From positions 744,001 through 808,000 of the forward strand of contig MU867065.1 in the NCBI GenBank assembly GCA_033725935.1: a DNA stretch of 64,000 bases, given 5' to 3'. Positions 53,887 through 64,000 of the stretch are shown here, piece after piece (position 1 is the stretch's first letter; the number at the start of each line of letters is the position of its first letter). The stretch comes from Cladorrhinum sp. PSN259 (lineage: Eukaryota > Ascomycota > Sordariomycetes > Sordariales > Podosporaceae). Position numbers and translations under genes: made by a program. The notes beneath the pieces are model-generated. The model saw nothing but the letters and a program-made list of their open reading frames with translations. It was not told the DNA's origin and did no database searches.

Positions 53887-55092
53887 GTTGAAAGTTGTTT
53901 GAATATAAGATGCAGTGAGTTTCAGGGAATATGGTACAATCCCAAGTTGAAATGTTGTGATTGTTGTTTGTTGTATACTGACCAGAAACTTTTGTGTCCT
54001 GAAAGACGGGAGGCATCCCAAGACTTTATAGACACCAGAAGAAAAGACTTCAAACACCTGATGATCCCGTTTATCTTTAGGTACTCTCCGAGACTCCTAC
54101 CTTTGGACTCGATCATGGCGAACCGAACCAAACTTTCAACCAAGCTATAATCGGTACTAGTTAATCCCTCACGTAGCATCATCCCAAGTAGAAAGTCTGC
54201 TAACTCGGCTGAATACGAGAACTCAACAGCAGGAAAAAGCTTGGCGAAGCTCGTGTAAGGTGGCGTGCAACACCAAATGATCCGCGGGTCACCTGCAACA
54301 GCACAATATTGGATTTTCAGCAGGAATCCACACAGGCATGCCACAACAACATGATTTCCATGTGCTGCAGGGTTCTTTTTGAGGAAATCCGTGGTATACT
54401 CCAGATACACGGACCAATGGCATCGTTGAGCTGATTTTCAGCCATCGGGGAATACAGTCAACATCATCTAACCAGATCCGGGCGTAATTGCATCACCAAA
54501 CTCACTAGTTATTGACATGATGTTTGTTTCACAGCAGGTTCGTGTAGCAAACAACAGCCGGATGGCTGGACAAATAATTGGTATGTTGGGCAAGAGGTGA
54601 TAACAGACACGCAGTGAGAGAGACTGGGCGAATGGTTGTCCATCCTCATGATCCTGGTCGGTATGGACCCAAAGTGCGGGAAACCTGGATAGTAACAAGG
54701 ACGCAACCAGTAAGACGGAATTTAATGTGCCTCCATGCCGAACTACCGGTAAGCGTCGTTCACCGACATCTGGAGTATACTCAGATTTTTCGGTGAAAGC
54801 AAAGAGATGTGCTCATAAATGTCAGATGAGTGCTCTTTCTCCACCAACCATCTCATCATGCTCGGACTTTGGCAATTTACGAAAGTTGGGGACATCCACA
54901 AATGAGTATGGTCTGGCTGGTTGAAGACAACGAAGATTGAAAATAAACAAGGAAACTCTTAACTAGACTACTTTAAGTTATAAAAAGTAAAGAATAAAAC
55001 AAAAAGAAAACACCAAATAAAACATCAAACAGATGACCGAAAAGGAGGGCAACATGAGCTCAGAGACATGTGCTCAACATGCTTATACAACG

Positions 55093-55640
55093 TTATCTAT
55101 GTTCTTGCCCACACACAACGCAATGAACGCCAATAGCAGGCTCTAAATTATCCCAACGCCGATCAGAATCCCGACATTCGCCCAGAGCCTCCCCAAAGCA
55201 AACTGGGTCAACTTGACCGCTAAATCTACGCAGTACAGATAACTCAGGGGTGACACAAATCTGACCAAAATAAATCTCTGCCAACCACAGTCCAAGGCTT
55301 GCCCTCCACAACCACGTCATGTTCAATCCTATGAAACCCACTCACGTCAGTATCAATCTCACCGAATCCATTACGTACCTTTTCCATCAGAGCAAAGCAA
55401 TCATGGTCGCCAGCAGCGACGCGTCCTCGAGTCCCTCTTGATAACCATACTAATCAGGCTGGCTGGCTAGCCTATGAAAGTAGTGAAAGTAGACTAGATT
55501 GATCGCGAACGCTATCCCCCACGGTATTATCGGGCTGCTTCGTAGCAAAAACGGCGTCATGAAGTGTAGGTATGCTGCGCCTATCCGCGGAGCCACAGAC
55601 ACGCTCCTAACCAAAAGGTAAGCCAGCCTAGAGTGCCCGG
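55093..55640 (-). pseudogene. Decayed membrane-protein fragments
   Basis: On the minus strand, hydrophobic segments read as GAAYLHFMTPFLLR then IIPWGIAFAINLVYFHYFHR (about 55455-55575). After a break comes GLNMTWLWRASLGLWLAEIYFG and a hydrophilic end with CFGEALGECRDSD (stop at 55093). They are separated by stops and have no start codon. They look like parts of one multi-pass membrane protein, but I cannot name the family. An unusual intron layout is an alternative. Confidence 0.35.
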
Positions 55641-56229
55641 CCTCTGATTCCCGTCAGGATTGCAGCATCTCTTCGGAAGACTCGGATCCCAGGAGCGGCT
55701 GAGATTAATTCGAAGCTTAGAGTGGATAGAGTGATCGGTATTATTGGAGGAATGCTCGTGTTAAGCAGAGGATGAACACTGGAGATCCTGCCGGTGGGGA
55801 TGGTAGGGAGGATTGCATGAGATCTGCATCGTCTTGGTCATCGATGGCAGTTCAGGGTGGCACTTGTGAGGCAGAATCTCAGAAGCTGCTACAGGAGGAA
55901 ACGGTCATGCAAAGGTTGAATATAAGCAGAACACGAGGGGGACGGGTGCAGGTGAAAGTAGACTCGAAGTGCAGGACTTGTGGGCTTTGCCAGGTAGGTA
56001 GGCAGCTCATTTTCATGATGCAGCATGGCTTTTCGGCTGTCCCAGATTCATCAGGGTACCCCGTTGGAGAAGCAAAGATTTTCTCGGCACCATCTTCTAC
56101 CAAAATGGTTTCTTGCTTGTTATGGTGTTTGGCCTGGAAGCCTGATTCAACAAATATGGAGACAATCCGTCTGCTTCGTGAGGCACACAACCTCGCAGCT
56201 ATCCCAGTCCCAGAACACCGAGACGGGCC

Positions 56230-56838
56230 GATCCACATCTGTTTTTATGCCACCTTGCACAAAGCATCATCGGGAAGGGAACTATCCCAATCTCGCGACC
56301 TCCATTTGATTATGAATACCCAAGGCTCCAGACCAAGATCACTACGACAGTCTTCTTCGTGCCGGCCGGAAAGGTTCCGTGCCAGTGATGTGTCGATGCC
56401 ACCAAAGTCCTGATAGCTCAACCTCTGGTACCATTCCACGATCAATGCCATAGTCCCCGCGAAACCCAATTCTAACACCGCCCGCAACTACAAAGGGTTC
56501 TACTATCAGCTCCACGAACCCTTCAACAGCAGTGCCACGGTCGAGACACGACAGTTATGGACGTCTTACAATGAGAATATGCGGCACCGCCATGCTCAAA
56601 GCCCGTCTTAAGCTCCAACAACCCGAATTTGTTATCTCTGGAATTCTTCGAGCAGGCAAGATGTAATTTTCAGTGTCACGCACGTCCTAACCAGGTGTCA
56701 AAATATTACGGCAAGGTCTGGAGCATAGGTGAGGTCAACGTAATCCCCATCCCCAGTGACGCGAGTAAGCGAACCCTGGAGGACCTACCATCGATGCCCA
56801 TACGTGATAGAATCTTGATCTCTTACGATGCCGCCTGA
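56230..56838 (+). pseudogene. Degenerate coding region, unknown family
   Basis: Plus-strand protein-like pieces lie in succession but in changing frames with stops. They read HLAQSIIGKGTIPISRPPFD continuing as YEYPRLQTKITTTVFFVPAG, a TGA, then CVDATKVLIAQPLVPFHDQC. After a shift come NYKGFYYQLHEPFNSSATVE and YYGKVWSIGEVNVIPIPSDA to the stop at 56838. Composition looks coding, yet no single frame survives. A broken gene is likelier than noise. The family is not recognised. Confidence 0.35.
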
Positions 56839-57830
56839 GCGCACTCGACATCTTGGTGAAGCTGGAAAAGACCGTTCTCTAGATGATAATTTGTTTCTCG
56901 GTACTTGGTGAAGAAACCCAGGGTGCTCATATAACGTGCGTTTCAGGGGAGAGGAGAGGAGGAGATTTGTTTAATAACATTGGCGGTGATCATGGACGCA
57001 GTAAAATGCGTTGCCGAGGGAGTTTCAGTTGTGCCATTTATGGGCAAGAGAACCCACCGTTTGCCAGTGTGAGATTGATGCATCTATCAACTTAGGGTCG
57101 CCTATTGGAAGTGGCAGGCTGTAACTTTGACCAATATCTTGATAGGAACTTGTTCCCTTGTTTACTTCTCTACTAGCAGACTTCGAGCATGAATACCTCC
57201 TTAGTCAACCCCCGCTCCTCCCTTGCCACCTCGAGATGAGATCGACAGGGGCATCACCTGATTGATAGAGGCACGTATTCAATCTCCAGTTACACAAGAA
57301 GCACCTTGCCTCCCTCAAGTGACACGGTGTTATCGCCGACCCAACGTCTACAACGCTGAGAGAAGACATGATTTGTCAACTGCTTGCCCCTTAATGGCAA
57401 GCTCCAACATTCGCCTAGAAGAAAGGTCACGCAAGATATTCCAATTAATACCTTTCGGTCAGAACAGCTGGTGGACACCCTGAGATATCGTTGAAGGTTT
57501 AGACCAATAAGGGAACTTTTGACAGCAATCTATATCTGCAGCACTGGGACATGGGTAGCTGCGGCCCTCCTCCGACATTTTCGTATTTCGCCGTTGAAAC
57601 TGACCGGCATGTCAGCGTCGGATGCTACCGCTGATGTGCAGAAAGTTGGATTTAATCCATGGCCGTGCCTCTATCACGGTGATAATATTGATTCGGTATT
57701 TAGATACAAGGTAAGGAATCTGGGACAAGAAATGAAACATCAGTTGAGGATACTGTTGAATACAATGTTCGCATACATGTACATGTATCTTGCCACCATT
57801 GTAAACCTAGTCGAAGGCAATTTACCCCTT

Positions 57831-57837
57831 TATATAA
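57831..57837 (+). promoter_or_regulatory. TATA-like element upstream of peroxidase
   Basis: TATATAA lies 213 bp upstream of the ATG at 58050. Plausible if the 5' leader is long. Confidence 0.3.
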
Positions 57838-58049
57838 CCCGTGTAACGTCAAAAGATAACTAGTCATGCATCACGATATCAACTGCGCCGAAGTTAAAAA
57901 GCTCCATGTCGATAAGCATCAAGTACAGGGCTAGAGCATCCCTCACAATGACATGAAGCAGAGCACAAAAGGAACGAACTATTTCATCTCTCTCGACTTG
58001 TCTTTTCTACCTCAGCAGTCCTCGTCCATCCTCGCGCATCAGACCCAAC

Positions 58050-59258
58050 ATGGCACTCAAGTCCCTCCTCTTCTTGTCTCTGCTGGCCATCCTCTCTCTT
58101 TCTGCCATCACCGCCAACGCCTACGTTGCCCATGGTGGCAATCGAGGCGGTGGCGCCCTGCTAAACGACCTCACCTCCCTCCCCGTCACTAAAAGACAGT
58201 CCACCGAGCTCCTCGCGGACCTCAAGACCCTCACCTCCAGCCAACTCACCACCGGCGGCCGCGCCATCAAGGACATCCTCCAAGGCAACTCCCAAGGCGC
58301 CGACTTTGCGGAAAGCACATATACCCCTCCCGGATCCCTAGGCAGCGACGCCTGCCGCGCGTCAACCTGCTGCGTGTACAAGTACATGGCCGACGAGATG
58401 CGCAGCACCTTTCGCAACAGCGACACGGGGCAATGCAACAACCTCGCCCGCCAAGCCGTCCGTCTCGCCTTTCACGACTCCGGCACCTGGTCCAAGACTC
58501 TGGGCGGCGGCGGCGCGGACGGGTCAATAATCCTCGCTGGGGAGTGGACGAGGGGAGAGAACGCCGGGATGAGCGACATCGTGGCCAAGCTGCAGACCTG
58601 GTACGACAAGTACCGGCCGCACGGCGGGAAAATGGCCGATATGGTGCAGGTGGCCGCTACCGTGGCCACCGTCGCCTGTCCGCTCGGTCCGAGGATCAGA
58701 CTCTTTGTGGGGAGGAACTCGAGCTCGACCGCGAGCCCGGCGGGGAGGTTGCCCGACGTCAACGACAGCGCGCAGGCGATACTGGATCTGATGAGCGACA
58801 AGACGTTTGGCACCACCGACGTTGTCGCTCTCGTCGGGGCGCACACCGTGAGCAGGCAGCGGTTTGTTGACCCGGCCAGGATTGGGGAGGGCCAGGATAC
58901 CACGCCGGGAGTGTGGGACGTGAGGTTTTACACCGAGACGGCGAGGGAGAGCGGCGCTCCCGAGGGGGTGTTGAGGTTTGCCAGCGACAAGAAGTTGGCT
59001 GCCGCTGCGGGTGCGACTTGGAGTTCGATGGCGGATCCGGCTGGGAATCAGTTTAATTGGGCTATTGTGAGTCCTTTTTTTTCTTCTCTCTTCCCGTTCT
59101 CAAGCTGTGATTGTTTCGTATATTAACTGAGAGGTGATCTGCAAAAAAAATAGGCATATTCCAGAGCGTTTATTCGACTTAGTCTGTTGGGTGTCCAGCA
59201 CATCAACAACTTGAAGGAGTGTACAAATGTATTGCCATTGCGGGATCTGACAGTTTGA
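58050..59258 (+). CDS. Secreted haem peroxidase (class II-like fungal peroxidase)
   Basis: Exons 58050-59066 and 59154-59258 (87-bp intron, GTGAGT..TAG) give 373 aa. Signal peptide to about residue 24 (MALKSLLFLSLLAILSLSAI), then a propeptide-like stretch with Lys-Arg at 48-49 (PVTKRQ), a likely Kex2 site. Distal haem residues are Arg138 and His142 in VRLAFHDSGTW. The proximal His265 is in DVVALVGAHTVSRQ. The calcium-site-like GGGGADGSIIL follows the distal helix. Exon 2 supplies the closing helix AYSRAFIRLSLLGVQ and LKECTNVLP, which confirms the splice. It belongs with ascomycete class II-type peroxidases. The Mn-binding acidic trio and surface Trp of ligninolytic enzymes are not obvious. 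Substrate unknown (phenolics likely). Confidence 0.88.
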
Positions 59259-59980
59259 AATCGTCCTGAAGGATATCCGATAGTCTAGTTGCTTGAATTT
59301 TCTACAAAGCAAAATCTGTACGGTTTAATGACTAATACTCTCGTAAAAATGATGATTCTTGTCTCTGTGTGGTGAACACCTTTGCTTATGTCATGTCAAG
59401 CATCCTGAATCCCAGTCTTGCTCCCGTCCATCCATTACCTGCATCCCATACCTGTTCCACGTTGCTGACTGAGGAAAAGCAGGCCGGTGAATGTTCATGT
59501 AGCCAGATATGCAGCCAGCGCGAGGAATGTCTGGGTGTTCTACATACGAGACGTAAGCATGCATGCAGAGATGACTTGGCAAGCATCTGTAATGCATTCT
59601 TCGGATATTTCCTGTGTGCAAAATGCACTTTCTGGGACCACTCCGCAAGCGAAGTTTGCTGGTCGTATCTTGTCGGTTTTGACAGCAGCTCATCTGGAAG
59701 GGACAATATGACTTTTACCAAACTCCTTCAATTAGCAACTCAATAAATGCCGACCGTTTTATCCTGTGATGGTTGGTCTGGGGCATCTTTGGCGTAAGTC
59801 GAGAAGCTCAAGCTAAAGATGATTTTGTGGTTTGGAACGAAGTTCCGACAAGACCCAGCGGCAAACTGTGGTGGAAAATAATCAAGCATCGTTGCCAGGC
59901 GTCCAAGTGGCGGTGGAAGAACGGATCCAACGTTAAGCTTCGCACTGTTCTATCAAGTTTAGCAAAAAATATAACACTTG
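59259..59980. other. Intergenic spacer
   Basis: About 720 bp between the peroxidase and tRNA-Leu. ORFs on both strands at 59369-59746 overlap each other and have no recognisable content. Confidence 0.5.
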
Positions 59981-60096
59981 TGACAACTGTGAGATTCGAA
60001 CTCACGCCTCTTGCGAGAACGCAAAGCACTCCTTCTGAGTGAAGGAGAAGGATATATCCTTGAGTGCGTCGCCTTAGACCACTCGGCCAAGTTGCC
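59981..60096 (-). tRNA. tRNA-Leu(CAA), intron-containing
   Basis: Read on the minus strand: acceptor GGCAACT pairs with AGTTGTC (one G-U), discriminator A. D-arm is TGGCCGAGTGGTCTAAGGC. Anticodon stem ACGCA/TGCGT closes the loop C-T-CAA-G-T. A long variable arm (TCTCGCAAGAGGC) and T-arm GTGAG-TTCGAAT-CTCAC follow. A 34-nt intron (60025-60058) interrupts after G37, the normal position and common for this isoacceptor. All arms pair, so it should be functional. Confidence 0.95.
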
Positions 60097-60631
60097 CTGT
60101 TTTTTCGTGTTTAGTTTAGAGCGTTATCGGCCATGACCAGAAGAAGTTGCCCTGTTTAGGTTGAGTGTGAATTTGAAGATAGTGTTGCTGGTCGTGAGTG
60201 GGTAGAATTGATATTGCTGCTCAGTATCTACCGTAGACGACGTATCGGAAATGGATGCATTCGAGCGGCCAGATGAAGATCGCTGTGGAGAAAAAACCTA
60301 AAAAAAAAAAAATAAACCTGTCAAGAATAAAAATTAAAGGGTTAAAGAATATCGCTTTTTCTCCTTTTATAGGGGCTCAATTTCTCAACCCTTCAAGCCG
60401 ATCCTTTTCTGTTATAATGTGAGTGTGTCTTGGTGCTGATTACGAGGGCATTATTCTGCACCTTCAGTTTTGCTTCAGCTCGATTCTGAATATATTGAAG
60501 TATGCCAGCCCATACTCGGTTTTACCAGTGGCGTTGAGAAGACGATATGAAAAGCAAAAATTTTCTCCCAGTTCAAAGTCGTCAGCCAAACAAAAAGATA
60601 AAGACAAAACCCGCAAAAAGAAGTTCATCGT
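60097..60631. other. Spacer between tRNA genes
   Basis: About 535 bp, AT-rich, with an A11 run near 60301. No gene seen. T-rich sequence just 3' of each tRNA on its own strand may end Pol III transcripts. Confidence 0.5.
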
Positions 60632-60713
60632 CGACGTGGGCCTGATTCGAACAGACGCTCCCGAAGGAACAAGATTTCTAGTCTTGCGCATTAGACCACT
60701 CTGCCACCACGCC
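60632..60713 (-). tRNA. tRNA-Ser(AGA)
   Basis: Minus strand, 82 nt, no intron. Acceptor GGCGTGG pairs with CCACGTC, discriminator G. D-arm is TGGCAGAGTGGTCTAATGC. Anticodon stem CAAGA/TCTTG has loop CT-AGA-AA, giving anticodon AGA. The long class-II variable arm TTCCTTCGGGAGC suits serine. T-arm is GTCTG-TTCGAAT-CAGGC. Decodes UCU, and by inosine UCC/UCA. Confidence 0.95.
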
Positions 60714-61502
60714 TTTGACACAATGTAACACTAGATATGTCTATTAATACTAGCAGATGGATAGACTCTTCGCAGACAAAAAAGAATGAGAGCTTCACCG
60801 CTACTCAGGTTCCTAACAACAAAGAAACAACTCAATACCAAGCCCCCCGAACAAGCTCATGCGAGCAACGAAGGGTTAAAGACGACACTCAGCTGAATGT
60901 TGGCATAAGATCCCAAGAGAATCCAAGGCGATCCAACAATTCCAAGCTCCCAAAAACTGCCCAATGAGCCCTCGACAATTGGCTCAGGGGGGGTGGTAGC
61001 TCGTTTAATGGAGGGTGCCAATGCCGCCGTGGCTGCAGGCTATGCCAAGGTGCGGAGAGAAGACCCCGGGCGCAGCTCAGAGCCTTGCCTTGGCAATATG
61101 TGGTAGACACCACTCACTTGGCAACTGTGGGAAGCGGGAAGCGAGGAAAAAAGGCGTCGATCAAAAGAAAATTGGTATATAGGAGGCCTTCGTGAGGATA
61201 CGAAACTGAAAAATGTAAGTTGTGATGGCAGCATCAATCAATCTTTTTTGTTCGCGATCCCTGTTTCATGGCCCATCGCCTTGGTGAGGCTCTCTCGCCG
61301 GCAGACCATGATTTCCAGCCATCCACTTGGCGCCTACATGCATATCGTCGGCACCATTGGCGCCAGCTCAGGCACAGAGGGAACCCAACGTAAAACAGGG
61401 GCAACTGCTTAAAAGCGTCCAGAACCCGCGTGGCCTGGATTCCGTGGCGCACACCACCTTTGGGGGAATTATAACATCCATCAACAAACTCCAAAGGAAA
61501 CA
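60714..61502. other. Intergenic spacer / promoter
   Basis: About 790 bp upstream of the membrane-protein gene. No coding evidence on either strand. Confidence 0.5.
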
Positions 61503-62543
61503 ATGACGACACGAAACCGAATACCACGGCTGCCACTGTTGGTGGCAGCAACAGCATTCACGCTGATCCCAACGGCCGAAGCATTAAGCCTCGGCGACTG
61601 GCTCAAAGACGACCCTTACGAAAACGGCGGTACAGTCCACGAGCAGATACAATGTTACGCTCTTCCCTACGGTGCGATCGGGTTTGCGAGTCACCTTCTC
61701 ACTTACTTCACTGCCTTTATGCTCTCCAGAGGCCGCAACCCCTTCCTCTTCTGGCAAAAACTCAAGCACCGACGATTCAATCTCGCGGTAGCCCTCATCG
61801 GCTTCGTCATAACCCTGGTTCTGACAACCCTGACGATGGCGCGGTGTCGGCGCACCTGGCCATTCATCCTGATCGCCGTGTGGAAGTTGGTGTTGTCGGT
61901 AACATTGACGGGAATGACGATACAAGCGGCGCTCGAGACCTCCGAGATACCTAAGCCGCCAAAGGATATAATGGCGTCGTTCACCCCAACGTACTACCCC
62001 ATGTATTCGTACTCGACGTCCTCGATGAACGCGAGGGGGCAATACCAAGAACTACATAAATCAACCTCGACCGTTACACTGCGCACAATGAACGAGGACG
62101 GCGAGCCTGTAGAACGGAGCGTCAGTCTGCCACAGGGTAAAGGACGGTATCATCGTGTGTGGTACTGGTTCCCATTGTACTTTGTCGGATCGGTGATCGG
62201 CTTCGTGGGCATCATGAACGTGGTCGGGAAGCACATCGGGGAAAATCAGAAGGTCAAGATAATAACGGGAGCGTTCGGGGGCGTGACGTTGATTGTGGTA
62301 TTGGCGGTACTTGTCGCGTGCTGGCTGTTCATGAGCGGATCGGGGTGTTTTGGAACGGTGGGCGTGTCGTTTGTCGCTGGAGCGGGCGTCGCGGTCTTTG
62401 TGTTGTCGGTGTTGTTTGCATTTTACACGGATTGGGTGCTTGCTGCGCTGGCAGGGGATTTGGTGGGCACACCGTCGGGAGATAATGCTGTGTTTTATTG
62501 GACGTATTTTGCGGCAAAACGGTTACCGATGTTGTCGTTTTAA
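61503..62543 (+). CDS. Multi-pass membrane protein of unknown function
   Basis: Intronless 346-aa reading frame from the ATG at 61503. The N-terminal hydrophobic stretch (LPLLVAATAFTLIPTAEA) could be a signal peptide. About seven further membrane segments follow: YGAIGFASHLLTYFTAFML, FNLAVALIGFVITLVLTTLT, a third after the RCRR turn (WPFILIAVWKLVLSVTLTGM), then two pairs in the C-terminal half. Between them lies a cytosolic or luminal loop of about 75 residues rich in Ser/Thr/Tyr (about 155-220). The C-terminus ends FYWTYFAAKRLPMLSF. It fits a type of fungal membrane protein annotated only as hypothetical. I recognise no transporter or receptor motif. Confidence 0.8.
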   Translation: MTTRNRIPRLPLLVAATAFTLIPTAEALSLGDWLKDDPYENGGTVHEQIQCYALPYGAIGFASHLLTYFTAFMLSRGRNPFLFWQKLKHRRFNLAVALIGFVITLVLTTLTMARCRRTWPFILIAVWKLVLSVTLTGMTIQAALETSEIPKPPKDIMASFTPTYYPMYSYSTSSMNARGQYQELHKSTSTVTLRTMNEDGEPVERSVSLPQGKGRYHRVWYWFPLYFVGSVIGFVGIMNVVGKHIGENQKVKIITGAFGGVTLIVVLAVLVACWLFMSGSGCFGTVGVSFVAGAGVAVFVLSVLFAFYTDWVLAALAGDLVGTPSGDNAVFYWTYFAAKRLPMLSF

Positions 62544-63202
62544 AAAGGAAAAATAATAATGATGAAAATCAATTGAATGCCATTTTCGGATCTCCGAATT
62601 GCACAAGGACACCAGTCGCTTAGACCCAACTTTCGGTGGGATGATGGTGGGGGTGGCCCGTGCCCACCTACCCATTCGACAAAGCGCCCCACCTGCCATT
62701 TTCGGTGTATTCCCGTTTCCACTACGGCGTCAAGTTTTCTCCCGCTTTGTATGAGGTCAATCTCATTAACAAGGCGCTGTTCAACACAGCCGTGCTTGTT
62801 CTTAGGTACTTAGTATGCTGGACTTTCTGTGTTCATGGATACTGATGGGAACACACTTTACACGAATTTAGTTTTGGTGTCGTAGTATGAGGTGATCATC
62901 TGGAAATTCTCCTACCATGTTGGTAGGGGTGCCAAAAAAACCATTCTGTCTTGTGATATCTATGATCTATCTCCTTAGTGACACATTTCTTTTTCCACTC
63001 GAATGATGATAAAGGCGACACAGGGAATAGCATTCACAAAAAATACTGAATGACTGTTTGGAAAGACGAAGCAAATGCCACAAGAAAAAAAGCGACGATG
63101 CGTAAAATTAATTAAATAAAGATATTCCTCCTCCCTCGCGCCCTCACGGTCGTTAAAATTAAAAATTAACCCCCCCCCCCCCGACCGCCGCTACTGGACA
63201 GC
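62544..63202. other. Intergenic spacer with poly-C tract
   Basis: About 660 bp, no gene. Ends with a run of about 14 C residues (63169-63182) next to a GC-rich segment, a sharp base-composition change. Confidence 0.5.
63169..63182. repeat. Poly-C tract
   Basis: About 14 consecutive C residues at the border between an AT-rich spacer and a GC-rich ORF. Confidence 0.85.
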
Positions 63203-63613
63203 ATGCTGCCCAGAGGCACCTCTCCGCGCAGGGGCGGGACCGTCGACGGGGTTGGCGCGGCGGAGACGGCCCGGACGCCCCCACCCGACTGTGGTCTCAG
63301 CCTGGGCGGCCACGGCCATCGCACCCTCGAGGGCCGCTTCGCATCGAGAGGCCCTCGCCTTCACATGTACAGTATTACCCTGCCATTTTTATATAATATA
63401 CTAATTATTTTAGATGTGTCTCCTAATCGTTTCGCCGAAATCGAGACAGCAAGAGAAAGACGACGGCGGAAGGTTCGCTTTCGTCACTACGATAGCGAGT
63501 CACAGATCCTGATCGTTACGATACCAACTGGCCGCCGTCGCCGCCGCCTTCTCTCTCCCTCTCCTGCCGCTCCCACTCCTTCTCGGCCTTCTCCTCGCGC
63601 CGACGCAACTTGA
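63203..63613 (+). CDS. Hypothetical ORF, probably a gene fragment
   Basis: Open frame of 136 aa from the ATG at 63203. The GC-rich first third is Arg/Gly-rich (MLPRGTSPRRGGTVDGVGAA). An AT-rich middle (63365-63412) reads as hydrophobic residues and may be an intron or insertion. The third part, ETARERRRRKVRFRHYDSES then QILIVTIPTG, resembles a motif (RHYDxxxxILIVTIPT) I associate with a multi-copy family of uncharacterised fungal proteins. In that family HE-rich sequence normally follows IPT. Here it breaks into low-complexity Arg/Ser/Pro, suggesting frameshift or truncation. Low certainty. Confidence 0.3.
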   Translation: MLPRGTSPRRGGTVDGVGAAETARTPPPDCGLSLGGHGHRTLEGRFASRGPRLHMYSITLPFLYNILIILDVSPNRFAEIETARERRRRKVRFRHYDSESQILIVTIPTGRRRRRLLSPSPAAPTPSRPSPRADAT

Positions 63614-64000
63614 ACCAAGCCGCAACCGCCAAACACACCGTAAGAGCAAAAGAATCCAAACCGCCGGGGAGAACGCGAAAACTTGTTGCCACTTGGGCGG
63701 GCTCCACCGCTTGGTGGTGACGGTATTGGTGACGGTGGTGGTGATGGTGGGCCAGTGGGACAGCACCGCCGCCGTCATCGTCATTGTCGTCATTAGCGAC
63801 AAAACATTAGCACACGATGCCCGGCTCTGGCATAACCTTTCAAAAAAGTTCAGATACGGGAGAGAAAGGACCTCGATAGATTAAAAACCTGCTAGTCCCG
63901 GGACATAGACTAGCAACGATATTCCTCCCTTCTCCTATTAACGTTTCCTAAATCCGAGGTCACGGTATTAGGGAAAGTGTAAAGGGTACTCTAAGGACTG
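63614..64000. other. Window edge, no gene supported
   Basis: A minus-strand frame of 97 aa (ATG at 63793 to 63500) has one hydrophobic segment (VWILLLLRCVWRL) but overlaps the previous ORF and is Arg-rich at its end. It is not called. Confidence 0.4.

Larger units (their letters stand above)
53887..58049. other. Gene-poor stretch, 4.2 kb, with coding debris
   Basis: The longest region without an intact gene. A minus-strand reading frame at 53922-54410 lacks an ATG. AT-rich sequence spans about 54940-55030. Decayed fragments are listed at 55093-55640 and 56230-56838. The rest (56840-58049) has only short ORFs and ends in the peroxidase promoter, with TATATAA at 57831-57837. Confidence 0.5.

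Noticed and set aside
53922..54410. 162-aa minus-strand ORF
   Set aside because: Begins at GTG, overlaps the 5' end of the secreted-protein gene and shows no domain.
1..64000. CRISPR arrays, bacterial operons or ribosome binding sites
   Set aside because: Spliced fungal genes throughout. No regularly spaced repeats were seen.
1..64000. PKS, NRPS or terpene synthase core genes
   Set aside because: No ketosynthase, adenylation or cyclase motifs on either strand, so no classical biosynthetic cluster is claimed.

Overview
This window comes from a filamentous ascomycete, most likely a plant-associated Sordariomycete. Genes lie on both strands about 1-2 kb apart. Most are split by short introns (about 43-109 bp) with GT..AG ends. 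The window holds typical fungal families: DUF1996, AA9 LPMO, CBM18/CE4 chitin deacetylase, PTH11-like rhodopsin-domain proteins, a CmcJ/NvfI-type oxygenase and an NLR-like ankyrin protein. Two nuclear tRNA genes are present, one with the intron expected for tRNA-Leu(CAA). I cannot name the species.

Layout. 0.7-12 kb: a cytochrome P450, then a secreted block of DUF1996 protein, 93-aa Cys-rich protein, alpha/beta hydrolase, AA9 LPMO and chitin deacetylase. 13.5-19.5 kb: an MFS drug/H+ antiporter, a CmcJ/NvfI-like oxygenase and a divergently transcribed citrate-synthase-like gene, possibly a small metabolite locus. 20-33 kb: housekeeping and membrane genes (MARVEL protein, rhodopsin-domain receptor-like protein, 3-ketosphinganine reductase, secreted lactonase-fold protein, NmrA-like protein, HhH-GPD glycosylase, DUF1304 protein, HMT1-type ABC transporter), ending in a KP4-like small secreted protein. 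33-41 kb: an orphan acidic protein, a second rhodopsin-domain protein and an F-box protein. 41-54 kb: an accessory-looking stretch with several small Cys-rich secreted proteins, an orphan family gene and a relic copy of it, a GFA-type zinc protein, an NLR-like ankyrin protein and an NlpC/P60 secreted hydrolase. 54-58 kb: gene-poor, with decayed coding fragments. 58-64 kb: a secreted haem peroxidase, tRNA-Leu(CAA), tRNA-Ser(AGA), a multi-pass membrane protein, and an ORF fragment at the edge.

How the genes fit together. At least twelve genes start with a signal peptide, and they fall into coherent roles. LPMO, peroxidase and DUF1996 protein suit plant-wall attack. Chitin deacetylase suits remodelling or masking of the fungus's own wall. 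NlpC/P60 and the KP4-like protein suit competition with microbes. The small Cys-rich proteins are effector candidates. The rhodopsin-domain proteins and the NLR-like gene fit sensing and self/non-self recognition. Gene models were built by hand from reading frames, splice sites and family motifs. Coordinates span start codon to stop codon with introns inside.
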